Shown here one piece after another: positions 33,351 through 43,814 of a DNA stretch of 64,000 bases. The stretch spans positions 6,081,789 to 6,145,788 of the forward strand of contig JAJEKV010000012.1 of NCBI GenBank assembly GCA_021234155.1. The letters are read 5' to 3'. Below the pieces are notes generated by a model. It saw nothing but the letters and a program-made list of their open reading frames with translations. It was not told where the DNA came from and ran no database searches. Numbering within the stretch: position 1 is the stretch's first letter; every line of letters starts with the position of its first letter. Made by a program: the position numbers and the translations under genes. The stretch is from Isoetes taiwanensis. Taxonomy: Eukaryota > Streptophyta > Lycopodiopsida > Isoetales > Isoetaceae.

Positions 33351-35098
33351 TTAAATGAAAGTTCTGTCGTTCTTACTTGTGCGGTTCCTTGACATCTCTT
33401 CGAAATGTAAACTCTTTATCAACGACCTTCTCGCGGTAGTCTTTCTAGTATGTCCATGTCGTAAAGCCACGCATTTCTCTCCGCATCGTGATCGCATTTC
33501 CTTCTTCGGGGACGTCGAACCTTTCTTCTTTTCTGAGACCTTCCCTTTACTTTTTAATTCACCACGCTCGAACATGGTAAAAATTTCATTTTGTAGGTCC
33601 CATATCTGCACGGTAACAAACAAGGTTAGTTTTACGCATGGTTATTCCGTCTGAAAAAGAAACTTACCCCCGCCTCTGAAGGCTAGTTGAAACCGGTTGT
33701 CATGCGGTATGAGAGACTACCGTTTATTAGCTTCATCGTGCCAAGGCAAAGACTCCACGGCAAGACACTTCCTTCAGTTCTAACGAGTATGCCGGTTTCT
33801 TTAAATCTTCTCCATATTTTTCCTTAAAAATCATGTACTCCATGTGCATGAATCGGATCTTGTCGACGAAGCTCATCTTTAATTTGTACTCGTTGTCAGC
33901 ATTATGGGTGTTGGCAACGATTTTTGCTTCCTCGTCGGTGAGACCACAGTAAACTGCGCACAAGACAGAGAGGTACCTAGGGTTTTTCTTTTCTTTGTAC
34001 AGCTGCCTTCTTGCCTTGAAGCTATGATTTCCTCCCAAGGCGTGGTGTGTGTATGTTTTTCGTTTTTTCTCCGTCATATTCCCGGGGGGTTTTGCATTGC
34101 TCCCTGTCAACAAGGATAACTATTGGGGCCACATGAGCATTTGGATTGCTCCTAATTCTGTCCTTCAAGTTCCTTAAGTGGTCGGCATAAATTTTCCGAA
34201 CTTGAAGCGGCCTTTCTCCAGACTCATTCTTTGGGGGCAGCCTCATGCTAGTCACAGGAAGATAAATTACCCCTTGTACAAATTTTTCTCTGTTAATAAC
34301 CTCCATTCTTTCAGAGGTCTTATCAACCTTCTTTTCCTTTATTGCAACCCCGGGAGCTTTTCCTTTTCCCTTTTGTTTTTTTGAGCTTTCCTCGGGGACT
34401 TCTGAAATTTCAAGCTGCTGTACTTTTCGCTTCTTTGGTTCTTTAGCAACTATCGTTGCCCTTGGCCTGCTAGGTTTCTTTGGCCGCACAGGGAGTTCTT
34501 CCTCGTCTTGTTCCTCGAAACCTCCATCTGATGACCTCCCTGAAGAACTAGCAGAAGGTGGTGATTGTGACCTTTCTCCATCCGATTTCTCGGACTCACC
34601 GGGGAAAGTCCTCGCTTGTCTTTGGAACAAACCCGCCTAATACATGAACACGTGCTTCGTTTTGTCCCAGAGTGTGAAAAGAATTTGTACGGTGGCGGTG
34701 GTTGCAATAATCGACAATTTTAAAGAATGCGATGTCCACAACAATGAAGCCTTGGGAGGTCTTGAAGGATAGCCTCCCACCGACCTCCTTGTCCCAAGCA
34801 ACCTCTGAGACATCTTTTATTGTCCCAAGGTTAACAAACTCGAGTCGGCGCACCTTTTGTTACCAAGACTTTTACGGGCGACGCATAAAAACGCCGGTTG
34901 TCTTTGTATTTTCCATCCGCACCCTCGGTCACGAACCACTGCGTTTGAAAGTTCTCGTAAGCAAATGGCTCGTCCGTGTCGTCGGTGCTTATTTCGAGGG
35001 TGTGGACGCTTAGGCTTCGAGATTTCTTTGATGCCCTCTTGCTTCCTTCTTCCCCCCAATCGAACGTTTAAAACAACCATGTTAAGACAGAAATTCAA
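33351..35098 (-). pseudogene. ParB-like (ParB/Srx fold) protein, frameshifted
   Basis: A former protein of about 470-550 residues in several frames. The N-terminal part (35098-34640) contains P-F-A-Y-E-N-F-Q-T-Q-W-F-V-T-E-G and F-V-N-L-G-T-I-K-D-V. Next comes an acidic/basic linker with K-K-P-S-R-P-R. The ParB-like core then has Y-L-P-V-T-S-M-R, A-P-I-V-I-L-V-D, A-L-G-G-N-H-S-F-K-A-R-R-Q-L-Y and L-T-D-E-E-A-K-I-V-A-N-T-H-N; G-G-N-H-S...A corresponds to the G-H-H-R...A motif. A possible last exon (33601-33351) is Lys/Arg-rich. Frameshifts fall near 35050 (G-run), 34850, 34610 and 34090 (C-run). ParB-like domains bind centromere-like palindromes or act with phage and plasmid DNA methylases; here the partner gene is a DNA methylase. 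The function of a eukaryotic version is unknown. Confidence 0.72.
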
Positions 35099-35315
35099 TC
35101 GAAATTTGTATTCCAGAATAACATTTACTAATCTTGTGCCCTAAAGGCCAGAAAAAGACAGGAAAACAAGCTAAAATATTGGCACTCTAAGTCAATTTCT
35201 TGTGCCTTAATTGGACTCGAAAGAGTAATTTCTAACCTAAAAGTTGTCCATTTGCAGCTAAAAAGTGTGTTATTTTAGTGCAAAAAAGCAAGCGTTCTAA
35301 AAAATACAAGCAAAA

Positions 35316-35698
35316 TGTATTCCGGAATACACTTTGCTTACTGGCGAAGTGCAAAGTGTATTCCGGAATACACTTTGCTTACTGGCGAAGTGCAAAGTGT
35401 ATTCCGGAATACACTTTGCCCATCAGGCGACGTGCAAAGTGTATTCCTGGAATACACTTTTGCCCTTCGAGCAGTGCAAAGTGTATTCCGAATACACTTT
35501 GCCTATTTTAGCGAAAGAGCAAAGTGTATTCGGAATACACTTTGCCCTTCAGGCGTAGAGTAAAGTGTATTCCGGAATACACTTTGCCCTTCAGGCGTAG
35601 GGCAAAGTGTATTCCGGAATACACTTTGCACTTCGCCAGTGAGCAAAGTGTATACACTTTGCTCTTCGCCAGATAGGCAAAGTGTATTCTGGAATACA
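35316..35698. repeat. phased palindrome array B (10 copies)
   Basis: TGTATTCCGGAATACA or a near variant begins at 35316, 35357, 35398, 35440, 35482, 35525, 35566, 35608, 35649 and 35683. Steps are 41, 41, 42, 42, 43, 41, 42, 41 and 34 bp. Most copies extend to a 28-bp palindrome by flanking GCAAAG and CTTTGC. Spacers carry short directional repeats (CTGGCGAAGT, CTTCAGGCG). One copy (35649) is reduced to TGTATACA. The array starts ~220 bp upstream of the ParB-like gene and precedes the plus-strand ORF at 36116. Confidence 0.96.
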
Positions 35699-36115
35699 CT
35701 TTGGCCTATAGAAGCAAATCAGAAAAGAAAAGAAAGATGTACTATGTACTTTGCATGCTTACCTGTCCATTGTTTTCGCTATGTAAAGCGGAATACAGCA
35801 GATGTATATTGATCGGAAGGCGCTCGGGCTGGCGACTAAATCTCTGAAAGCGGAATACGCAACTGAGGCGCTTGAATTTTCCTTTTTAAAGGTAGGCCAC
35901 TGTCAGTTGTGTTTTTCTATGTGATGCGGAATACGTCTTGTCCAAACACTCTAGATAAGTGTATTCTGGAATAGCATTCTTGCACACATACAGCAAATGC
36001 TGCACACAAAATACTATTCCAAAATAGCATTTGTATTCTCGAATATCATTAGTTCAATCGACTTGTGAGTTAGTAACAAGCCCACAATTTTTTGCAGTTG
36101 TTTGACATGGTTAAC
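35699..36115. promoter_or_regulatory. intergenic region with scattered half-palindromes
   Basis: Single or half copies of the motif are dispersed here: GCGGAATAC at about 35790, 35850 and 35927, GTGTATTCTGGAATAG at about 35960, and TATTCTCGAATA at about 36033. The divergent layout (ParB-like gene to the left, proline-rich ORF to the right) makes this the likely shared control region. This is inference from position. Confidence 0.4.
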
Positions 36116-36900
36116 CGCTTCGTGAACAAACTTCCACCACCATTTGTTTGCCCAAGTACCTCTACTTCAGATGGAACACAAGACGGAGATGCTTCTTCAA
36201 CACCTACCTCGACAAGGTCTTTGTTGCTTCTCGAAGACACTCCGAGTCCAAGAAACTAGTAGATCGCCACCACCTTTCCAACCCTCTCCAAGTCCAAGAG
36301 GGAAACCGGGCGCCACCACCTTTCCAACCCTCACCGCTGCACGTAGCAATCTTCCACCACCATTTGTACCATCCCCGACACTACAATGGCTCGACGACCT
36401 CAGCAAAATTTTTCGGAACAGACTACCTCCGCCGCTTTTGTTGTTTCTCCATCTTCACTTACACATGCCGGAATACAAAGACGCTCAAGATCTGCGAGAT
36501 TCTCCATCGTTTCTTCCACCACGATTTTCACTACAAAATGAAGACGACCTGCAAAGATCTACTCCTCTTCACACAAACGTGGTGACACATGGGTTTGCGT
36601 AATTTCACCGTCTGCTCTAAGAGAGATGTTTGATCGAACTCCCCGTGAAGACGCTTACAACAACTTTCACACATCATATGCTGGCCCATCTCCTTCATTC
36701 AACACCGCACCTCCGCCTTTATCCGGTACAACTTCACGGGTTTGTTCTCCTCTACAAGCACACCACTAAGGGCGTAGGGAGGTCACCCCCTAGTAGAACT
36801 CTCTTCGTAAGATGAAGACACCAACGGCGCAACGAGATTACACGCTTCTCTGGCCACCCACCAAGAAATTCAAGGTGGATTATGGTGTGAGAGCATGCTC
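36116..36900 (+). pseudogene. proline-rich ORF of the methylase transposon
   Basis: After a TTTTTTGCAG tract the plus strand reads M-V-N-R-F-V-N-K-L-P-P-P-F-V-C-P, an Asp/Ser/Thr-rich stretch, then in a shifted frame P-P-P-F-Q-P-S-P-S-P-R and L-Q-W-L-D-D-L-S-K-I-F. It then shifts back to A-L-R-E-M-F-D-R-T-P and P-T-K-K-F-K-V-D-Y-G-V. Repeated P-P-P-F-(Q/V)-P-S-P modules suggest a disordered linker. It is broken by at least two frameshifts and cut at 36900 by the hAT-like insertion. It may be the N-terminal part of the gene continuing at 41157, or a separate gene. Confidence 0.4.
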
Positions 36901-37459
36901 CTCAGAAACCGGGGTTCACCTCTATGTAACGGGGATATGGCATGTGCGCCTCGAGGGTCGAGAAACCCCCCGATAATACTCTCGCCCCATAGAAACCCCT
37001 ATGTATACAAATGCGGTGTTGGTGAAAAATAATACCTGATTCCATACTTTTACGCCTAGTCCAATCCCCATTGACCCTACCCTTAACCGTATTTTTACGT
37101 CAAGTATATCACTAATGTAGCCTACCCTCTACCTTACATTTACATTCAACCTCCAAATTTTGCAAGCTCCACAAGGTTGGTTGCATACCAATGCTAAAGT
37201 CATATTAGTTGAACTTGAGTTCAGCCAAATTGCACATCTGGGATTTCTTTTGTGCCTGTAGAGTGGTTGCATAGGACTAGAGGACTGTAGAGCTCCTTGA
37301 CATGAAGGCTAAGAACTATAGGTATATGTTCCATAAGATCAATGTTTTTATATTATCTACTCCCAATTAACTTCTAAGTATTCTATGCTTGACCCAAACA
37401 TGCTTAAAATTCAAGGCAATAGTTTAACTCAAGGTTTAGGGTTCAATGGTTCAATGGTC

Positions 37460-37795
37460 CCTCTTAGTTCTAATGGATTATTTTTTTTAATCCTTTCACT
37501 TTTACCTATCTTTTTCACAAACATTTAAGGGCAATCCTTTATCAGCACCTCGTTTGGACCTCGTTTGGAGTGACCAGCTCCTTTGCTTGCCCCAAAAAAA
37601 ACAAGCTTAACCGTTGCACCCCTTACTAGTTCTAATGAATTTTTTTCTTTTTATCCTTTCACTTTTACCTATCTTTTTCAAAAACATTTAAGGGCAATCC
37701 TTTATGTGACGGCACCTCGTTTAGAGTGACCAGCTCCTTTGCTTGCCCCAAAAAAAAAAAAACAACTTAACCGCTGCACCAAGACCTTGTGACTC
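37460..37795. repeat. tandem duplication of ~165 bp
   Basis: Two units share TTAGTTCTAATG, a T-rich run, TCCTTTCACTTTTACCTATC, AACATTTAAGGGCAATCC, and GTGACCAGCTCCTTTGCTTG followed by CCCC and poly-A. They lie inside the hAT-like element. No coding content. Confidence 0.75.
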
Positions 37796-38318
37796 CCCTA
37801 GACATATGTAGGTGCATGGGCGCCGGCTTCCCTCAAAAGCCTGTTCAAATTGTCATTATGATTTCCACAAGTACAAGTACAATGATGAAATAAGCCAGAG
37901 GCAGGTTCCCACAAAATGTATCATTCTTTGTCCACTCTAACCTTTGTCTTTTACATCATATGCTTTGAATCATAAATGTAAAATTCAACAAAATAATGAG
38001 CCAACCATGTGGTGCCAAGAAAAAAACAATGAATAATAACAATCACCTCTCTAAAAAGCGAATCTCCGCCATACCTTCTCCTCTTGTTGGTGAATACCGG
38101 GCTACTAGTTTAGCAGAAGCACCTAGTGACTCTAACGAGCAATCAAATCCATATGTTATTTCTTGCAAATTTGACCACGTTCTCTAAAGTGAGGCATCCA
38201 ATGCAAATCTTGAATCAAGCCGAGCACAAAATGGCCCAATCACCTGAGACAAATACAATCAAGACCCCAATTACTCAAAAATAACCATACCTATGGCCTT
38301 AATAGTCACACTCACCGC

Positions 38319-38579
38319 TTAAGGCTCATAGCTACTTGTTAGCAAATCATGTGTATGGTTTGATAATGAAAAGCTTGAACTCAATGCAGATGTAAGGGCA
38401 GATGCTCTTCCCAAGTCAATACGAGCAACAACTTTTGTATGGTCTAACAGGAACCTTTGGAAGCGGCCAACTTGTGCTGTAATGCCTGCTGAGGCAAATA
38501 TGTCGGCTGCAACCGTCTGCTCGTAGAAACCTGCAGTGTTTGCATCAAGCGACTGTGTAGCTTGCACATTGATATCCAT
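38319..38579 (-). other. 86-residue open frame, unidentified
   Basis: Starts M-D-I-N-V-Q-A-T-Q-S-L-D-A-N-T and continues with F-Y-E-Q-T-V-A-A-D-I-F-A-S-A-G-I and D-H-T-K-V-V-A-R-I-D-L-G-R-A-S. The composition looks like a real protein segment but no family is recognised. It lies inside the hAT-like element next to the GABA transaminase pieces and could be another captured exon. Upstream (38620-38670) is a 24-bp tandem duplication. Confidence 0.3.
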
Positions 38580-38656
38580 GTTCCTCCCTAAATTTGTACA
38601 TAACCTGAATTAGTTGCAGAATTTCTTGCCTCTGAATTAGTTGCAGAATTTCTTGC

Positions 38657-40660
38657 CTCGTCAACAATAAAAAGTACATCATATCGTTTGAGGACCACTT
38701 GGACCTGTACAAAAATGGAATAGCTATCAGGAAATTCAACAGAATAAAGGATCCAACAAGGTATTTCACTGATTTATGTCTCTAAGCAAGTTTTATTCAC
38801 ACAATGCATCACCACCACTATCATGTTTGGATAAGTTTTGTTACAACTTGAAGACTATCAGACTTATTACCAGGCTTATGAAGAAAGGCCAAGATGCTAA
38901 AGAGTTGACAATAAACCAGAGATGCCAGAAAAGTGGCAGTTTGCCCACCATTCATTTGAAACTTTGGAAGTTGTCTCAAGTGGCAGTTTGCCCATCATTC
39001 ATTTGAAACTTTGGAAGTCGTCTCTAACTGCGAGGCGGAGAAAGCAGAACCCTTTCCAAAGATAAAACAATCCAAAACCATGCAACATATATGCGGATCT
39101 CAAGCTCAAAGAGAAAATAAACTATCACATGGACGAATCGAAAAGAAGCTTATTGTAAGTAGAAAGTTTCTCTTTTTATAGCAAAATGCGACTTTTGATC
39201 GCCTAATCTATGCATACTACACATATTGGCTCATTCAAACATTCACCTCCCATGTGATCTCGCAAAACTAAGATAATCGTCTCGCTAAGCATTGGCTCTT
39301 TGTGCTCCTTTCTTCCTAGGAAGAGATTGTTAGGAACAAAATCCTTTTGCCCCATCTATTACCCCCGGATAAAATCACACCTTTCTTAAAATCACGACTT
39401 TCATTTTACGTTTCTAGATCCGAGATCATTATAAAACTTAAAAAGATCCAACTTAAATCTTTAATGTCAATCAAGTCTTTCGGGCTCCCACTTGTCTAAA
39501 TGTCTATATCCAAATCTCACAAAATTTAGATTTAAGTTAAAACCGGTGAGTATATTGCATATTAGAATACCCTCCACCTTTGCATCCAATCAAGGTACCT
39601 AGATGTCTCTCGATAAATGCACACAAAGTCCCAACAACATCATAAAAGGTCCAAATCATCAATAGAATTTTTGTCTACCTTGTCGAAATATGTAGATGGA
39701 GGAGGAATCACGTCACCAAAGACCCATTACAAAGCTCGGCAATAAATGCACGCTACCTGTAGGAGAGACATGGCAATGGCTACCAAATTAAATGTAACTA
39801 CACCTCCAACACCTATAAACAAGCAACAATTACTCCCCACAAAAAAGTAAATGCATGTCTCTATTACCGTGTCGGCCCCTCCTTCAAAAATCAATTTCTC
39901 TAAGTTGGTCGCTAATCTTGTTGAATATTCTTCTTCCGATTCCCCTAATAAACAGAAATGGAATACCAAGTCAAGACATGCAAAGGTAACAAACAACGCC
40001 GCATACCGCTTTCATTACAAGTCAAAGCCCAACAAGATGGACTTTCGTCCCAAATTTGGCATCGCTTAGAGATGTTATAGGTCAGAAGCTAGAGGAGGGA
40101 TGCCAACTGCAGAATCAGATATCTTTAGCACATTCATGCAACTGGTATATTATTAATAGACCCACGCCAGTCCATATTTGCACTCCCAAGTTCTTAAAAT
40201 TGTTCACTATAGCATGGTTCCCAATCTGCACAAGTTATGCCTGCCTTCAACTCGCAACTCGAACATGTTTACGCCCCATCCCCCCCCCATCAATATCTTA
40301 ATTGAATTCCACCATCCTTAAAGGTCCTCAAACAAAAGATGCAATAAAGAAGCTATCCATTCAACCCGCCTATTAACATTCCTATTGACAGTACTCAATG
40401 TTACGATTTCTACTAGCATTTCTTTGGCAATAAGTGTATCATTAGTTTACAACTCCTTGGTCCTCTTCCATATAAGACAGTTGAAGTGGAGAAACCATCA
40501 ATGTTAATACCGAATGGCACACAAGTGATATTGCCGGGCAACAAAATACTAAACCCGGTAAGTGGTAACGCCGATAATGTGGGCAATCGGTGTGAAGAGC
40601 AAACGGCTCGTAGATCAAAGCCTTTGTGCGGCGTTGGTAACCCGAAAAAATAGAACAAAT
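38657..40660 (-). pseudogene. GABA transaminase fragments
   Basis: Minus-strand pieces match the plant PLP-dependent class III 4-aminobutyrate transaminase (mitochondrial, GABA shunt) in order. 40655-40556 reads F-A-L-H-T-D-C-P-H-Y-R-R-Y-H-L-P-G, then GT. 39950-39860 reads E-S-E-E-E-Y-S-T-R-L-A-T-N-L-E-K-L-I. About 39820 reads G-V-G-G-V-V. 38707-38657 reads V-Q-V-V-L-K-R-Y-D-V-L-F-I-V-D-E. The family has H-T-D-C-P-H-Y-W-R-Y-H-L-P-G, E-E-F-S-T-R-L-A-x-N-L-E-x-L-I, G-A-G-G-V-I and K-Y-D-I-L-F-I-x-D-E at matching places. The region after the cofactor-proximal D-E is replaced by a 24-bp duplication, and the N-terminal half and PLP lysine segment are absent. It is a captured, decayed genomic fragment with introns. 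Confidence 0.8.
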
Positions 40661-41156
40661 GAGAAAATAGAACAATTGCAGACTGTCTCATTGAGCCCGC
40701 CAACATTAGCACTAACCACATTTCAAAAAAACCTCCCGAACCATCTACGGTTCGATGCCCGCCGTTGTACCGCACCTAAATAACACAACGCAGAAAGCAA
40801 GCAAAAAGGTTAGAAGATAGATTTTGCACCGAGAACACGGGTAGAGATTGAAAACTTACCACAGAAAAACTGCAGGAAAAAAAAATCAAAACATACCTCC
40901 GAAATCCAAGACCCTTAAACTTATCTCCCCGCAACCAAAGAAAGCATCTAACCCCTTAACGTATTTCTAAGTGCATACCCCTGCAGGAAAACCGCTCCTC
41001 AAACCGTGGAAATACAGCTCCTCCGGCGCCAAAACGTGGAAGACATCTTAAGTATACGTACTTTAAAAACTCAAAAAAACCCCTTCATCGCCCACGCACA
41101 TGTTTTGTACGGAAAAAAGAGGTGAACCCCCCGGGCTCTGTAAGAAGAAGAAACCT

Positions 41157-43501
41157 TATGGACGAGCATAAAATGAGAAGACTTTTAAGAAGTAAATGCT
41201 GCTCATTGGGTTGTATCAACAAATTTAACATGTCTAAATTACGAGCAATTAGAGACAACTACAGTTCAATGACATTGGCTGACCAGAATGCCTACTTGGC
41301 CTATCATGTAAGGCCAGACCGCAACACCTTCTTGCACTACATTAACCGCCAAGAAGTTTGCCAGAAATGCTTCATGGTTGTCCACCGTTTAGGGTCTACC
41401 AGAATGTCTAGAATACACAAAAGACTGGACAAAAATCTAGCAATTGATGATCATTGTGGACCAAGAAGAGTTGTAACCATGCATGCCCTTGTTCTTTGTG
41501 GTCATGGATGGAGAAATATTTTAGAGAAACATGTGAGAAGCTGCCTAACAGCAACATGTATCATTTAACTGATAACATCACCAAAAAAGATGTTTTTAAT
41601 GAGTACAAAGAGACTCTTACTCAGTGTGAGATCTCTTACTCACACTTCACCAGACTGTGGAAAAGTGAATTTGGTTTAGTGAAAATTCCCAGAGACACGT
41701 AATGTCCGCTTTGCTCAAGGTGTGCGTAATTAAAAAGTCAAAGAGAAACCGCAAAAGACAGAGGTCGAAAAGAAGTAAGCTCATGTTCTTCAATCTCTCA
41801 CTTGTTTTAAAAAAAAATGTTTTGACCTTATTTCTTCTCTGATATTGTGCAAATGTAACCTTGCCGCATATCGTGAACAACAAGCAAAGCGAGAGAAAGA
41901 AAGCTTGCCAAACACGAGAAAAAAAAGCTCTTGAACGTCCAACGCAATATATGTCCGTCGTGATTGATGGAATGGACCAAAAAAAACTACTCTACCACAT
42001 TTCTTGAACATTCCTAAAGATGTGCGGAGAGGAATGTTTTGTTAAGGTCCACCTTGTAGGAGCTATGGTCTTCAAAGGAAGTCTAAAGTGCAAAGTATTT
42101 TTGACATATCCAAACTTGCATGGTGACCCGAACCTCACAATTACAATTCTTAACAAGGTCCTGTGCGAGCAAGAGCAATTACCACCAGTGCTTTACCTGC
42201 AACTTGACAATACTACAAGGGAGAACAAGAATCAAACACTCTTTGCATACTGTGCTATGTTAGTGGAGCTAGGGATCTTTAGAAAAGTGAAGCTCGATTT
42301 CTTACTTGTAGGCCACACTCATGATCAGATTGACCAAATGTTCGGCAGATTTTCTGTGCGCCTTGGAAGGGATTGAAGATTCTTACACTCCCACTCCAGT
42401 GATCGATCTTCTTAAAGAGACTGCTGATTTCAGAGAGTTTGTTTTCTCTCAACGTTCAGACAGAGAACAAGCTGTGAACAAGTTGAATGATCTCACCTTT
42501 CAACATCACATCAAGTTCTACTTGAAGGATGGCCGAGTTTCTTCACAGGGAAAAAGTATACCACAACTAAGGACCGAGTCCACCGGAGGGATTACGCTTC
42601 CTTAAATATATTCCGGACACTTCCTTCATAGAACGTCTTTGAACAACTTCCTCTCAAAAATCCTAAGGAGTCCAAGGTAAGAAAAGTACCCCAGAGTCAT
42701 CCTTAAAAGCCATTGAAAATGGAATTTCCTCAGCTTTAAGTACTTCTTAGAAGAAGATCGGATGTGGTGGAGTAATTTCTTTCTCGACGTAAAAATTGTT
42801 GTGAAAAATATAGCTCTAAGACAGTTGCAAGAACCATTTCGATGGCCTAACACCTTCCATCAACCCCAAACCTAAGCGAGGTCCAAGCAAAGGCTACATT
42901 AGCACCTGCAGTAGAAGAAGATGAGGATCGAGTCATGTACCTCGGACCAAGACGCAGGAATGAGCCTCAAGGTAATATCACAGAAATTACCAAGGGTATG
43001 CTAATTGCTCTTTCAACTGAGGAGGATGACAAAGGTCGACCTTTCTGGATAGCAAAAGTGCTTGACACAGTCAAGGAGGAAGGTTTAGTCACTAAACTCA
43101 AGATTCATTGGCTTGCAACACGCTCAGAAAATGCTTTTGAAGGTAGATATGAGTTAGAAATGAGAAGCCAAGGAAAAGGAAGAAAGTCCAAGCAGGTGGG
43201 TTGTAGGGATGAGCTGATCCTTAATGATGTGACTATATTGTGCTATGATTTTAAATTGAAATCTGACAATCGTCTACGTCAGAGGACTATCAATTTGCTT
43301 AAAAAAGCTTGTAATTACGAAGAAGAGGATGAAGAAGGTGGTGGCAATGCTACACCATCTGTTGATAGTGATGAGGAAGATAACTCACGCACTTCCTCTA
43401 GTGACAGTGAAAGAAGTGAAGGTGATGAGGATGGCATAAATGAATATGATGACGTCCTAGATCCCTCTCTCATCACTCCTCACACTTTTGTACATAACTG
43501 A
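41157..43501 (+). pseudogene. DUF7869-type putative DDE transposase, frameshifted
   Basis: Pieces in successive frames follow the layout of the large eukaryotic DUF7869-type proteins thought to be transposon-encoded. Order: M-D-E-H-K with cysteine-rich C-C-S-L-G-C; H-Y-I-N-R-Q-E-V-C-Q-K-C-F; L-P-N-S-N-M-Y-H-L-T-D; S-H-F-T-R-L-W-K; V-V-I-D-G-M-D-Q-K-K (about 41950); H-L-V-G-A-M-V-F; P-P-V-L-Y-L-Q-L-D-N-T-T-R-E-N-K-N (about 42180); L-V-G-H-T-H-D-Q-I-D-Q-M-F. The D-G-M-D, Q-L-D-N and G-H-T-H-D-Q-I-D blocks would supply the RNase H-fold acidic residues. The last open frame (42935-43501) has an R-P-F-W-I-A-K-V-L reader-like segment and a Glu/Ser-rich acidic tail. Stops occur near 41700 and 42000, with frameshifts near 41490 and 42375. 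Confidence 0.72.
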
Positions 43502-43814
43502 GTTTTAGAAAAAGACTGTAAATGTTGCATGTGAATATGAAGATTCTATCTTCAAATTTTGAGAATACTACAGTTTCAGTTACGGACTAACTTCAATTTT
43601 TTGTTAAATATTTTATCCTCTGAAATTAGGGTTTCTCACGTAAAATATACTTCAAGAACATTCTATTTGCTAAGAAAAATGACACTTTAAAAAAGTCAAT
43701 TCTTTCGTTGCACAAAAAAATTAGTCACTTTTAGGGGGGTCAAAATAGAATTTCATGCATCTTTTTTTTTTTTAATCTCGTTTTACCCCTTTTTGTGAAA
43801 AAAAAAAGAAATCT

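Larger units (their letters stand above)
36909..41135 (-). mobile_element. 4.2-kb hAT-like element carrying host gene pieces
   Basis: Its two ends match the two different ends of the MITE at 1710-1947, in opposite overall orientation. The left starts CCGGGGTTCACCTCTATGTA with the ATATGGCAT(G/C)TGCG block. The right, read inward, is CCCGGGGGGTTCACCTC with the CGTACAAAAC and ACGTATACTTA blocks. Flanks CTCAGAAA (36901-36908) and CTCTGTAA (41136-41143) agree at 6 of 8 positions. No transposase is visible. The interior carries GABA transaminase fragments and local tandem duplications, so this looks like a Pack-type gene-capturing relative of the MITEs. It lies inside the methylase transposon and is therefore younger than that insertion. 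Confidence 0.65.

Noticed and set aside
34070-34100. CCCGGGGGG at the ParB-like frameshift as a hAT-like excision footprint
   Set aside because: It resembles the MITE end for only ten bases and has no adjacent target duplication; coding sequence with a C-run error or indel explains it.
31556-35098. Methylase plus ParB-like genes as bacterial or phage contamination
   Set aside because: The methylase has GT-AG introns, the locus carries a plant-type nested hAT-like element and sits between plant transposons, and the surrounding sequence is continuous plant DNA.
33084-35698. CRISPR arrays
   Set aside because: Repeats are short perfect palindromes with degenerate, partly repeated spacers, no cas genes, and the genome is eukaryotic.
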